This document shows positions 1 to 8,600 of a stretch of 64,000 nucleotides of DNA, in pieces. The notes under the pieces were generated by a model. That model did not search any database and was not told the origin of the DNA. It was given only the letters and a program-made list of their open reading frames with translations. Position 1 is the first letter of the stretch. Every line of letters starts with the position of its first letter. This stretch comes from Clavibacter sp. VKM Ac-2872 (GTDB lineage: Bacteria; Actinomycetota; Actinomycetes; Actinomycetales; Microbacteriaceae). The stretch spans positions 62,001 to 126,000 of the forward strand of contig NZ_JADKRR010000004.1 of NCBI RefSeq assembly GCF_015351105.1, written 5' to 3'. The position numbers and the translations under genes were made by a program.

Positions 1-1
1 C

Positions 2-1231
2 AAGAACCGGTTCTGGGGGGAGAAGGACATCCCCAAGTCCAAGGCCGAGTTCTTCAACGCGGTCACCACGCCGGCCCCGTCGGGCGATGGCACGGTCGCG
101 ACGATCCGGATCTACGGTCCGATCGACTCGTGGGGCGGCTTCTGGGGGGTCTCGACGAAGGACGTCGGTGGAGTGCTCGACGCGCTGTCTGAGTCGGTCA
201 CCCAGATCATCCTCCGGATCAACTCCCCGGGTGGCGAGGTGTTCGAGGGCATCGCGATCCTGAACCTCCTGCGCGCGCATCGCGCGTCGGTGACCGCGGT
301 CGTCGACGGTCTCGCGGCGTCCGCAGCGTCGGTCATCGCGGCGGGCTGCGACGAGACCGTGATGTCGCCCGGCACGCAGCTGATGATCCACTCGCCGTGG
401 AGCTTCGCCGGCGGCAACGCGGCCGACCTCCGCAAGCAGGCAGAGGTGCTCGACAGCATCGAGTCGTCGCTCATCGAGGTTTACTCGGCGAAGGCCGGCG
501 AGAAGGACTGGCCCGCGCTGCTCGCCGCCGAGACGTGGCTGAACGCCGCGCAGGCCGTCGAGCTCGGCCTCGCTGACCGGGTCGCCGTCATCCCCGACGC
601 GGGCGAGGCGATCACCGTGACCGACGACGAAGAGCTCGTGGTCATCACGCTCGACGACGACGACATCGAGGACGCCGCCGCACGAGCGCGCGTCATCAGC
701 TTCCCCGAGCGGGCAGCCGCCCGCGCCCAGATCCCCCCGAGCGCATCCGCGCCCGGTTCGCCCACAGAAGAGGAGACGGCCATGCCGGACCTGAACACCA
801 CCATCCGTGCCCGTCTCGGGCTGCTCGACCCGACCGCCAGCGACGAGGTGATCGTCGCCGCGCTCGACGAGGCCCTCGCCGAGCGGGCCGAGCCCAACCC
901 GGCCGCTCCCGCGGGGACCGTCCTCATGGACGCCGCGGCCCTCGCGGACCTGCAGGCCGCCGCCAACGAGGGCCGCCAGGCGCTCGCGCAGCAGGCCACC
1001 GCGCGCCGCGAGGCCATCGTCGACGCCGCCCTCGCCGACGGACGCATCGCGCCTGCGTCCCGCGCCGCGTGGCTCACGCAGCTCGAGGCCAACGAGGAGG
1101 GTGCCGCGTCGCTGATCGCGTCGCTCACCCCGAACACCATCCCCGTGGCGGAGCTCGGCGAGAACGCCGAGCCCACCGCGGACCAGTCGCTCTACGCGTC
1201 CGCGTGGGGCACCGACGAGAAGGGGGCCTGA
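2..1231 (+). CDS. Phage capsid maturation protease (ClpP/S49-like) fused to scaffold domain, 5' partial
   Basis: The reading frame is open from the window edge, so the N-terminus is missing and 409 residues are visible. The first 200 visible residues are a ClpP-like serine protease: the nucleophile motif GLAASAAS lies at about visible residue 103-110, the histidine motif MIHSPW at about 129, and ETWLNAAQAVELGLAD is the usual family tail segment. The protease cuts scaffold and capsid arms during head maturation. The last 150 residues are helical, Ala/Glu-rich and resemble phage scaffold or Mu I-like regions. An in-frame ATG with its own ribosome site at 782 may give the scaffold separately. 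It is followed two bases later by the decoration gene. Confidence 0.88.
   Translation, partial: KNRFWGEKDIPKSKAEFFNAVTTPAPSGDGTVATIRIYGPIDSWGGFWGVSTKDVGGVLDALSESVTQIILRINSPGGEVFEGIAILNLLRAHRASVTAVVDGLAASAASVIAAGCDETVMSPGTQLMIHSPWSFAGGNAADLRKQAEVLDSIESSLIEVYSAKAGEKDWPALLAAETWLNAAQAVELGLADRVAVIPDAGEAITVTDDEELVVITLDDDDIEDAAARARVISFPERAAARAQIPPSASAPGSPTEEETAMPDLNTTIRARLGLLDPTASDEVIVAALDEALAERAEPNPAAPAGTVLMDAAALADLQAAANEGRQALAQQATARREAIVDAALADGRIAPASRAAWLTQLEANEEGAASLIASLTPNTIPVAELGENAEPTADQSLYASAWGTDEKGA
782..1231 (+). CDS. Putative internally started scaffold protein
   Basis: Inside the protease gene an in-frame ATG at 782 is preceded by a purine-rich AGAGGAGA sequence at good spacing. The product would be 149 residues starting MPDLNTTIRARLGLLDP. 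The boundary falls in a Pro/Ser/Glu linker between the protease and the helical region, exactly where a separate scaffold protein would begin. Lambda makes its scaffold Nu3 this way from within gene C, so the arrangement has precedent. This is an inference from the start signal and domain boundary only. Confidence 0.45.
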   Translation: MPDLNTTIRARLGLLDPTASDEVIVAALDEALAERAEPNPAAPAGTVLMDAAALADLQAAANEGRQALAQQATARREAIVDAALADGRIAPASRAAWLTQLEANEEGAASLIASLTPNTIPVAELGENAEPTADQSLYASAWGTDEKGA

Positions 1232-1233
1232 CC

Positions 1234-1599
1234 ATGGCCGACTACCTGCCCAAGTTCAAGCCCGGCGAGGCCATCACCTACACGGCCTCTGCTGCCGTGA
1301 TCGGTGGCCGCCTCGTGGCCGTCACCACGACCGCGCCCGGCACCCGCACCGTCGGCCCCGCGGGCGTCGACTCCGCGGCCGTCGTCGGCGTCGCCGGCTT
1401 CGACGCCGCCGCCGGCGATCCCGTCACCGTCTACGCGGGCGGCGTGCAGCGCCTCACCGCGTCGGGCGCCATCGCCACCGGAGCGCCCGTCACCGCGGCC
1501 GCCGCCGGTCTCGCCACCACCGGTGGCACCAACCGCGTGGGCATCGCCCTGCAGCCCGCCGCCGCCGCCAACGACGTCATCGACGTCCTCTTCAACTAG
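1234..1599 (+). CDS. Capsid decoration (cement) protein, DUF2190-like
   Basis: This 121-residue protein begins MADYLPKFKPGEAITYTASA and is rich in Gly, Ala, Thr and Val. Short beta-prone repeats such as VVGVAGFDAAAGDPVTVYAGGVQ are typical of the small trimeric proteins that stud HK97-type capsids. Its place between protease-scaffold and major capsid gene is the usual one. The ATG at 1234 is chosen because it lies two bases after the protease stop; the frame is open further upstream, but only over protease coding sequence. Confidence 0.75.
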   Translation: MADYLPKFKPGEAITYTASAAVIGGRLVAVTTTAPGTRTVGPAGVDSAAVVGVAGFDAAAGDPVTVYAGGVQRLTASGAIATGAPVTAAAAGLATTGGTNRVGIALQPAAAANDVIDVLFN

Positions 1600-1606
1600 G
1601 AGCGTC

Positions 1607-2545
1607 ATGCCCTCGTACACCTACCCCGTTGCGCGCCCTGAGGGGACGCTCACCACCGCCCAGATCCACCTCCTCCTGCAGAACCCGGCGGTCATCGCGA
1701 AGCGCGTCGCGACGCTCGCCGACCAGCGGTTCATCGCCGACTTCCTGCTGACCGGTCGCTTCCAGGCCATCGGCGGCGGCATCTTCTACGAGACCGGCGA
1801 GGAGATCTTCCCCGCCGACGCGCCCGAGGTCGTCGCCCCCGGCGGCGAGTACCCGACCACGGTGCTCACCCGTGGCGAGCTCGCGTCCGCGAAGACCACG
1901 AAGTGGGGCCTCGACACCGAGGTCACCGACGAGGCCATCAGCCGGCTCGGCATCCGCCCCGTGGACAGCGCGCTCGTGAAGCTCGCGAACAGCGTCGTCC
2001 GCACGGTCGACTCGACCGCGATGTCCGTCATCGCGTCCAAGGTGACGACCGCCTTCGCGGCGACCGCGTCCTGGTCGACGGGCACGAAGGACGAGCGCGT
2101 CGCGGCCGTCGTCGGCTCGCTGCTCGCGGCGAAGGCGAACCGCGAGGACCTCGCGCTCGGCATCGACCCCGACACGGTCGCGCTCTCCGGCGCGCAGTAC
2201 GCGAAGGTCATGGCGCTCTTCGCCAGCGCCGGCGTGCTGCCCCGCGAGGACGGCAACCCGATCGTGAACGGCGCCCTGCCGGTCAACCTGCTCGGCTTCA
2301 CGTGGGTCACGTCGCCGTTCATCGTCGGCAACGACCCGCTGCTCCTCGACCGCGACCAGCTCGGCGGCATGGCGGACGAGGACCTGCAGTCGCCCGGCTA
2401 CTCGCGCGACGCCGCGATCGGCGTCGAGACCTTCACCGAGCGCATCGCGCAGCGGGACGCCTACCGCGCCCGCGCGCGCCGCGTCACGGTGCCGGTGGTC
2501 CTCGAGGCGAAGGCCGGCCTCCGCGTGACGGGTACGGGCCTCTGA
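1607..2545 (+). CDS. Major capsid protein, HK97 fold
   Basis: The 312-residue product starts MPSYTYPVARPEGTLTTAQI and forms the icosahedral shell. An N-terminal helical segment (residues 15-55) is followed by a beta-rich stretch and a long central region with the pattern SALVKLANSVVRTVDS (spine helix). The C-terminal part contains GFTWVTSPFIVGNDPLLLD, and ends in a beta-rich RVTVPVVLEAKAGLRVTGTG segment common to actinophage capsid proteins. Length fits the family. The gene starts seven bases after the decoration gene, and its stop overlaps the next ATG by one base (TGATG), so the two are translationally coupled. Confidence 0.88.
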   Translation: MPSYTYPVARPEGTLTTAQIHLLLQNPAVIAKRVATLADQRFIADFLLTGRFQAIGGGIFYETGEEIFPADAPEVVAPGGEYPTTVLTRGELASAKTTKWGLDTEVTDEAISRLGIRPVDSALVKLANSVVRTVDSTAMSVIASKVTTAFAATASWSTGTKDERVAAVVGSLLAAKANREDLALGIDPDTVALSGAQYAKVMALFASAGVLPREDGNPIVNGALPVNLLGFTWVTSPFIVGNDPLLLDRDQLGGMADEDLQSPGYSRDAAIGVETFTERIAQRDAYRARARRVTVPVVLEAKAGLRVTGTGL

Positions 2546-2799
2546 TGGCCGCGCACATCGTCACCGCGGCCTGCGTGGTCCTCCCGCTCGAGGGCGGCGG
2601 CGAGCGGTACCTGTACCGCGGCGCGCCCGTGGGCGAGGGCTTCACCGAGGCCGGCATCCAGCACGCGCTCGACGTCGGCCTCATCGCGGTCGACACGGCG
2701 CGCGAGGAGGCCGAGGCTGCGCTCGCTGCCGAGGAGAAGAAGGCGGCCGCTGCGAAGGCGGCGGCCGACAAGAAGGCCGCCGACGCGGCCAAGCCGTAG
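2545..2799 (+). CDS. Small phage protein with Ala/Lys-rich tail
   Basis: The 84-residue product has a compact N-terminal part (MAAHIVTAACVVLPLEGGGERYL, then a YRGAPVGEGFTEAGIQHALD motif). It ends in an Ala/Lys/Glu-rich helix rich in AAAAKAAADKKAADAAK. A short protein of this type commonly follows the major capsid gene in actinophages, but its function is not established. Start and stop of the neighbouring capsid gene overlap at TGATG. It could bind the capsid or the neck; this is inferred from position only. Confidence 0.6.
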   Translation: MAAHIVTAACVVLPLEGGGERYLYRGAPVGEGFTEAGIQHALDVGLIAVDTAREEAEAALAAEEKKAAAAKAAADKKAADAAKP

Positions 2800-2816
2800 G
2801 ACGAGGGGGTGATGGA

Positions 2817-3170
2817 GTGATCGGCAAGACCGACCTCACGGGCGTCGATGAGAAGCTCGCGCTCAGGGTGATCGCGACCGCGCTCTCCATCGCCCCCTGC
2901 CTGCACACGCTCGAGGGCGACGACCGCGAGACCGCGATCGCCATCCTGAGCGGCGTGGCTGCCGAGGCGAAGAGCCGCGGCGCCCGCCACGTGAAGGGCC
3001 AGTCCGTCGGCCCCGCCCGGGTCGACTACGGGGCGTCGGAGTCGTGGTTCTTCGCGGACGACCGCGCGTCCCTCCGCGCGCTCTGCAGCGCGTCGGCGTC
3101 GCCGGGCGGCCCCATCGGGTCGTTCCCGACGTCGAGCCTCGTGTCGCGCCTCTGGCCCGAGGAGCGGTGA
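2817..3170 (+). CDS. Head-tail connector (adaptor) protein
   Basis: The 117-residue product starts with GTG at 2817 behind a GAGGGGGTGA ribosome site. The N-terminal half is helical (DEKLALRVIATALSIAPCLHTL) and includes a run resembling the DNA-completion adaptor family (gp6/gp15 type). The first gene after the capsid block in this kind of phage usually encodes that ring at the head-tail junction. The family assignment rests on gene order and helical character, not on a diagnostic motif. The stop codon overlaps the next ATG. Confidence 0.55.
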   Translation: MIGKTDLTGVDEKLALRVIATALSIAPCLHTLEGDDRETAIAILSGVAAEAKSRGARHVKGQSVGPARVDYGASESWFFADDRASLRALCSASASPGGPIGSFPTSSLVSRLWPEER

Positions 3171-3520
3171 TGGACTTCCCTGCCGGCGTCACCGTCCACC
3201 GGGACCGGCGCCGCGAGGTCCCGTCGCGCTACACGTCGGAGACCCGGCCCGGCAGCTGGGACGACGTCGACACGATCGAGATCCCGCAGGCGTTCGTCGC
3301 GAGCTCGTCGTCCTCGTCGCTGCGCAACGCGACCCGGTCGCAGGTGCTCACGGCGAAGAGCCTCTACCTCGGGGACACCACGGCCGACGTCCGCATCGGC
3401 GACCGGATCCGCGCCGGCGGCATCGCGTACTTCGTGCGCGAGCGCCCCGAGGCGGACACCAACCCATGGACCGACTGGACCCCGGTCCTCGAGGTCCCGC
3501 TCGAGTCGACGGAGGGGTGA
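3170..3520 (+). CDS. Head-closure / head-tail joining protein
   Basis: The 116-residue product (MDFPAGVTVHRDRRREVPSR...) is beta-rich, with a serine run at residues 46-50 and a closing segment DRIRAGGIAYFVRERPEAD. Small beta-barrel proteins at this position act as stoppers that keep DNA in the filled head. The ATG at 3170 overlaps the previous stop. Assignment is by position and general fold character and could be exchanged with either neighbour. Confidence 0.5.
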   Translation: MDFPAGVTVHRDRRREVPSRYTSETRPGSWDDVDTIEIPQAFVASSSSSSLRNATRSQVLTAKSLYLGDTTADVRIGDRIRAGGIAYFVRERPEADTNPWTDWTPVLEVPLESTEG

Positions 3521-3521
3521 C

Positions 3522-3791
3522 GTGGAGTTCAACCAGGCGTTCTTCGAGGAGCTCGGCCGCAGTGGCCCCGTCATCGCGCTCACGGACGAAGCGGCCGAGC
3601 GCGTCGCCGCGGCCGCGCGCGCCAGCGCCCCCGTCGACACGCACGCCTACCAGGAGGGCATCGTCGTCCGGAGGAAGTTCCAGGACCGGGCCGTCGCGCT
3701 CGTGGTCGGCACCGACCCGAAGACGATGCTCATCGAGGCGAAGACCGGCAACCTCGCGCGGGCTGTCAAGGCGGCGAGGAAGAGTGGCTGA
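3522..3791 (+). CDS. HK97 gp10-like neck / tail-completion protein
   Basis: The 89-residue product begins with GTG at 3522, one base after the previous stop. The central segment RVAAAARASAPVDTHAYQEGIVVRRK, read in two parts, matches the pattern of HK97 gp10 family proteins, in which a helix is followed by SAPVDTG-like residues and then beta strands. Such proteins join the tail end to the neck. The family is usually somewhat longer (110-140 residues), so this is a short member. Confidence 0.6.
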   Translation: MEFNQAFFEELGRSGPVIALTDEAAERVAAAARASAPVDTHAYQEGIVVRRKFQDRAVALVVGTDPKTMLIEAKTGNLARAVKAARKSG

Positions 3792-4212
3792 CCGCGTCAT
3801 CCACGTCGACCTGCAGGCGTTCCTCATCCCGTGGCTCGCGGCCCAGCTCGCCGCCCGCACCGAGGACGTGTGCGCCGGCGTCTCCGTGCGCGACACCGAG
3901 CCGCTGCCCGACCGCCCCGTGCCGAAGCGCATGGTCATCATCCGCGACGACTCCGGCCCGACTCGGTCGACCGTGACCGCCGAGCGGTCCATCGGCATCA
4001 GCGTGCTCGCCGGGACGAAGGAGTCCCCGGAGGACGCCGTCGACCTGGCGCTCATCGTCAACGCGCTCATCTCCGACGTCGCGCGCCCGGAGGCCGGGAA
4101 CCCGGTCGCCGCCATCGAGTCGATGAACGGGCCGTTCGCCGTCGCGGAAGACCTGCCGTTCGCGCGCCGCTACTCGACCGCGACGCTCGTCGTCGTCGGA
4201 TCCCCGTTCTGA
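3784..4212 (+). CDS. Tail terminator / tail completion protein
   Basis: The 142-residue product is read from GTG at 3784, which overlaps the end of the previous gene and has a GAGGAAG ribosome site just upstream. The mix of one N-terminal amphipathic helix (LQAFLIPWLAAQLA), beta strands (KRMVIIRDD, SIGISVLAG) and a closing YSTATLVVVGSPF strand fits the tail-terminator fold that caps the tail tube before joining. Its place directly before the major tail protein supports this. A hairpin terminator follows the stop. Confidence 0.6.
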   Translation: MADRVIHVDLQAFLIPWLAAQLAARTEDVCAGVSVRDTEPLPDRPVPKRMVIIRDDSGPTRSTVTAERSIGISVLAGTKESPEDAVDLALIVNALISDVARPEAGNPVAAIESMNGPFAVAEDLPFARRYSTATLVVVGSPF

Positions 4213-4234
4213 CCGATCACCACCACCACCCCTG

Positions 4235-4260
4235 AGCCCTCGCATCCGCGGGGGCTTCTT
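4235..4260 (+). terminator. Hairpin between neck genes and tail-tube gene
   Basis: AGCCCTCGC at 4235-4243 pairs with GCGGGGGCT at 4248-4256 (nine pairs, one G-T) around an ATCC loop and is followed by TCTT. It would partly end transcripts from the neck genes and separate the abundant tail-tube message. Confidence 0.6.
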
Positions 4261-4277
4261 GCATGAAGGAGCAGCTC

Positions 4278-4883
4278 ATGGCCGGACCCAACGGCATCGA
4301 CGTCACCAAGGTCTTCATCCCCGTCACGGGGCACATGGGCGTTGCGCCCGAAGGCACCACCATCCCCACACCCGCACAGGGAGGCTCGCCGACCTTCAAG
4401 CTCGCGCCGGCCTTCAAGATGCCCGGCCTCCTCACCGAGGACGGCGGCTTCGAGTGGACGCTCGAGCGCGACGGCGACGCGATCGTCTTCTACCAGGAGG
4501 GCTACAGCCTGCCCTCCGGTCTCGCCAACGCGACGTGCGTGGTGAAGCTCGCGCAGACCGACGAGATCGTCCGCTCGATCATCCACGGCCAGGAGCCCGA
4601 CGAGAACGGCTACATCGAGGTCGACGCCGGCGGCACCGACAAGGTCTACGTCCTCTACACGGAGGAGATCGGGAAGAACCTCTGGATCCGGCGCCGCATC
4701 GCCGACATCGCGACCATCGACTCCGTCAAGGAGGACAAGTCCACCCGCGGCGAGGTCGTCGGCTATGAGGTCACGTTCAAGATCGCGCGCTCGCCGCGGC
4801 TGAACAACAAGCACATCGGCGAGTGGCTCATCGCGCCCGACGCCGAGGTCGCGCCCGCGGCCGCCGCGACCTCCAAGTCGTAG
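4278..4883 (+). CDS. Major tail (tube) protein
   Basis: The 201-residue product polymerises into the tail tube. It begins MAGPNGIDVTKVFIPVTGHM and shows alternating beta segments (GFEWTLERDGDAIVFYQEGY, KVYVLYTEEIGKNLWIRRRI, GYEVTFKIARSPRL) ending in an Ala-rich tail. The start at 4278 is preferred to an ATG at 4263 because AAGGAG lies six bases upstream. It sits between two hairpin terminators, which fits a highly expressed single-gene message, and directly before the tail chaperone pair. Confidence 0.82.
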   Translation: MAGPNGIDVTKVFIPVTGHMGVAPEGTTIPTPAQGGSPTFKLAPAFKMPGLLTEDGGFEWTLERDGDAIVFYQEGYSLPSGLANATCVVKLAQTDEIVRSIIHGQEPDENGYIEVDAGGTDKVYVLYTEEIGKNLWIRRRIADIATIDSVKEDKSTRGEVVGYEVTFKIARSPRLNNKHIGEWLIAPDAEVAPAAAATSKS

Positions 4884-4893
4884 CCCTAGACCG

Positions 4894-4926
4894 CTGGCCG
4901 GCGACGTGATGGGCGCCGCCGGCCAG
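4894..4926 (+). terminator. Hairpin after major tail protein gene
   Basis: CTGGCCGGCG (4894-4903) pairs exactly with CGCCGGCCAG (4917-4926), ten base pairs around a 13-base loop, followed by CTTCTCCC. It lies in the 83-base gap before the chaperone gene and would lower chaperone expression relative to tail tube protein. Confidence 0.6.
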
Positions 4927-4966
4927 CTTCTCCCATCAGCCCATCACCCCCATCAAGGAGAGCACC

Positions 4967-5296
4967 ATGAGCACCACCAGCACGCAGGAGCCCGGCCCCA
5001 AGCCCACGTTCCAGGTCGTCGAGACCAACCTGCATTACCGCACGAAGAAGGGCGAGGAGATCGTCCTCGACATCGACATCCCCTTCGGCGTCCTCGTCGA
5101 CGTCGCGGCCGGCGACCAGAACGAGCAGCAGCAGTTCGTCGCCCTGCTCGAGGCGCTCGGCGACACCGAGACCCTCGGTAAGGTCAAGGCCCTCGGGTCG
5201 ATCGAGGCGATGGCGCTCATCATGCGCTTCTTCGAGGAGTTCGAGCGTCTGGTCGGTGCCTCCGTGGGGGAATCCAGGCGCTCCTCCACTTCGTAG
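4967..5296 (+). CDS. Tail assembly chaperone (lambda gpG-like), short product
   Basis: The 109-residue product starts MSTTSTQEPGPKPTFQVVET behind an AAGGAG site and has the typical small alpha/beta plus helical tail-chaperone look (VALLEALGDTETLGKVKALG, FEEFERLVG). It is the unshifted product of a two-frame gene. Near its 3' end a GGGGGAA run allows a -1 shift into the frame that continues to 5658. The two products coat the tape measure protein during tail assembly. Confidence 0.82.
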   Translation: MSTTSTQEPGPKPTFQVVETNLHYRTKKGEEIVLDIDIPFGVLVDVAAGDQNEQQQFVALLEALGDTETLGKVKALGSIEAMALIMRFFEEFERLVGASVGESRRSSTS

Positions 5297-5658
5297 AGGA
5301 GCACCGGGCGGCGCTGCGCTGGGACTTCCGCCGCTACCTCGGCCTCAGCGTCGATGGCATCGGCAAGACGATCTCGTTCCGCGAGGCCATCGACTACATC
5401 GCCGAGCTCAAGCGCGAGTTCGGATCCCACCTGAACGCCGCCGGGTGGGGGTGGGACTTCGCGGCGAGCTACGGCGAGGTCCTCGGCGCGCTGCACAGCT
5501 CGGCCTACATCAACGGCAACCGGGACACGAAGGCCCACCCGAAGCCGATCGAGCTGCCGTTCCCGTGGCCGACCGCCCCCGAGCCCGAGGTGGCGACGGC
5601 GGACGAGGTCGAGGCGGCGCGCGCGTACCTGCGCAGCAAGACGGCATTCGCCAACTGA
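4967..5658 (+). CDS. Tail assembly chaperone, -1 frameshift fusion (gpGT-like)
   Basis: The longer product uses the first frame to the slippery site at 5266-5272 and then the -1 frame from about 5269 to the stop at 5656-5658, adding roughly 130 residues. The T extension starts GIQALLHFVEEHRAALRWDF and contains FRRYLGLSVDGIGKTISFREAI and a Trp-rich GWGWDFAASYGEVLGAL segment, the classic character of gpT. The T frame has no start codon or ribosome site of its own at a sensible place, which supports frameshifting. The shift efficiency cannot be judged from sequence. Confidence 0.75.
5266..5272 (+). promoter_or_regulatory. Programmed -1 frameshift site
   Basis: GGGGGAA is read in the first frame as GTG GGG GAA. 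A tRNA on GGG can slip back one base and still pair with GGG, after which the next codon is GGA in the T frame. The site sits 24 bases before the first-frame stop. Its position, upstream of the tape measure gene, is the conserved one in long-tailed phages. Confidence 0.7.
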
Positions 5659-5677
5659 ACAGTGAGACGGAGCCGCC

Positions 5678-8600
5678 ATGTCCAGCGAAGTCGGGTCCGG
5701 CCAGGTAGCGATCTTCCCCACGTTCAAGGGGTTCCGGCAGAAGACCTCGGCCGAGGTCGACGGCGCCGCGAAGGAGGCCGGCGGTCTCTTCTCGCGGGTG
5801 TTCTCCAAGTCCGGCTCGGACGCCGGGCGCAGCGCGGGGAAGGGCTTCCGGTCCAGCTTCGGCGTCGAGGCCGGGGGCGCGGCCACGGCGACGCTGAAGC
5901 AGATCAACGCCGAGGTCGTGTCGTCGTCCAAGGCGCTCTCGACCGCGCGGCTGAAGGAGCAGGACGACGCGGGCAAGGTCCGCGTCGCCGAGGCTCAACT
6001 TGCCGAGGCCCGGAAGAAGGGCGGCGCCGACAGCGCTCGCGTCGTGGCAGCCGAGGAGAAGCTCGCGTCCGCGCAGCGTGGTCTCGCCACCACGCAGGCG
6101 ACTGTGAAGTCCTCGACGGACCGGCTCGCGACCGCGCGCAAGCAGCTCGCCGCCGCGTCCGAGGCTGCAAGCAACTCGGAGGAGAAGTCCTCCAAGTCCT
6201 CGCGCGGCTTCGGGGCGTCGCTCAAGGCCGCGTTCACGCGCGACCTCGCGGCGGCCGGCGACAGCGGCGGCAAGGAGAGCGGCCGCCGCGCGGGCGAGGG
6301 CCTGCGCGGCGGGATCCTCGGCGCCGTCGGCTCGCTCGCCGCGCCGCTCGCCGCGGCCGTCGCCGGGCTCGGCATCGGCCGCATGCTCGCGTCGTCGATC
6401 ACCAACGCCTCCGACTTCCAGGAGTCGGCGACCGCCATCACCGCGGTCTTCGGCGACGCCGACAAGACCATCCAGTCCTTCGCGGCGAACAGCGCCACAA
6501 GCCTCGGCCAGTCCAAGAACCAGACCCTCGACGCCGCCCGCGTCTTCGGCGTCTTCGGTAAGGCGGCCGGCCTGAGCGGCGGCGAGCTCGCCGGATTCAG
6601 CACCGACTTCATCACGCTCGCCGCCGACCTCGCCTCGTTCAACAACACCTCCCCGGAGGAGGCCATCGAGGCGCTCGGCGCCGGCCTCCGCGGCGAGTCC
6701 GAGCCGCTGCGCGCGTACGGCATCCTGCTCGACGACGCGACGCTCAAGGCGCGCGCAACGAAGATGGGGATCTACTCCGGCAACGACGCGCTCACCCAGC
6801 AGCAGAAGGTCCTCGCCTCGCAGGCGGAGATCATGGCGCAGACCTCCACCCAGCAGGGCGACTTCGCGCGCACTTCCCAGGGGCTCGCGAACCAGCAGCG
6901 CATCCTCAAGGCGCAGACCGAGAACCTGTCGACGTCGTTCGGCATGCTCTTCCTGCCGATCGTCCTCAAGGTCGTCGGGGCGCTGAACACGACCCTGGTC
7001 CCGGCGCTCTTCGCTGGGGTCGACGCCATCACGGCGGTCTACGACGGGTTCCGGGACGGGAAGACCGCGCTCGACCTCGGCGACAAGACGGCCGGGCTCG
7101 TGTCGTTCGGCGTCACTCTCCGCGGCTTCGCGGACCAGGTCGGCGTCATCTTCGGGGACGTGAAGGCGAAGATCGCGTCGGCGTTCTCCGGCGACGGATC
7201 CCAGCTCTCGACGCTCATCGGCCAGGTCGTCGGCTTCGTGTCGGCGCTCTCTCCGTTGCAGCTCGTCTTCTCGGCCATCGCCCCGCTGCTGCCGACCCTC
7301 CTGTCGCTGTCGGGCCAGGTGGCCGGCGCGCTGACCGCCGTCCTCGGAGCGGCCCTGCAGGTGCTGACGCCGATCCTGCAGAACCTCGTCGAGGACCTCG
7401 TCGGGCTCGCCGGCTTCATGGGCCGGAACACCGAGCTCGTCGGCACCTTCGCCGCCGCGATCCTCGCCGGCGTCGTCGCGCTCAAGATCTACCGGCTCAC
7501 GGTGGTCGCGGTCGCGGCCGTGACGAAGGCCTGGGCCATCGCGACGAAGGCGCTCGCGGTCGTCCAGGCGGGCTTCAACCTGATCGCGCTGGCGAACCCG
7601 GTCGCGATCCTGGTGGTCGCCATCGCCGCTCTGATCGCCGGCATCGTCTACCTCGCCACCCAGACGACGTTCTTCCAGGACCTCTGGGCCAACGTGACCT
7701 CGTTCTTCGCGACTGCGTGGCAGGGGACGCAGATGATCTTCGAGGCCGTCATCAACGCGATCGTGTCCTTCCTGACCGGGCAGCTGCTCTTCATCCAGTC
7801 GATGTGGAACGCGATCTGGACGGGCATCTCCTCGTTCTTCACCGGTCTCTGGAACGGGATCGTCGCGTTCGTGCAGACCGTCCTCGTGGCGCTCGCGACC
7901 ATGATCCTCATCCAGGTCACGGCGGTCCAGACCATCTGGAACACCGTGTGGCAGGCCATCGGGGACTTCCTCTCCGGCATCTGGAACGCGATCGTGACGA
8001 CCGTCACGACCAACTTCCAGAACATGGTCGCGCTGGCGCAGGAGCGACTCGCGGCTCTCGCCGCCGGGTGGAACGCCGTCTGGTCCGCCGTGCTCGGCTT
8101 CCTGTCGGCCGTGTGGAATGGCATCGTCTCCGTCGTCACGACCGTCTTCGGCGCCGTGCAGGGCTTCATCGTCGGCGCGCTCACGTCCATCACGGGCTTC
8201 TGGGTGTCGACCTGGTCGTCGATCCTGTCGTTCTTCTCGGGCATCTGGAACGGGATCCTGTCCTTCGTCGTCGGCGTCGCCTCGAGCGTCGTCGGCGCCG
8301 TGGCCGGGATCGTCAACTCGGTCCGCTCCAAGGTCGGCGAGGCGGTCGCGTTCGTCGGCGGGCTGCCCGGCCAGGCGATGTCGGCGCTCGGAGACCTCGG
8401 CTCCAAGCTCGTCAGCAGCGGCCGGGCCCTGATCCAGGGCTTCATCGACGGCATCAAGGGCATGATCGGCAACGTGGGGAAGGCCGTCTCCGGCGTCGTC
8501 CAGGGCGCGCTCGACTTCTTCCCGAACAGCCCCGCGAAGAAGGGCCCGCTCATGGGCCCCGGCTGGCGGAAGCTGCGCCGGTCCGGCCAGGCCGTGACCG

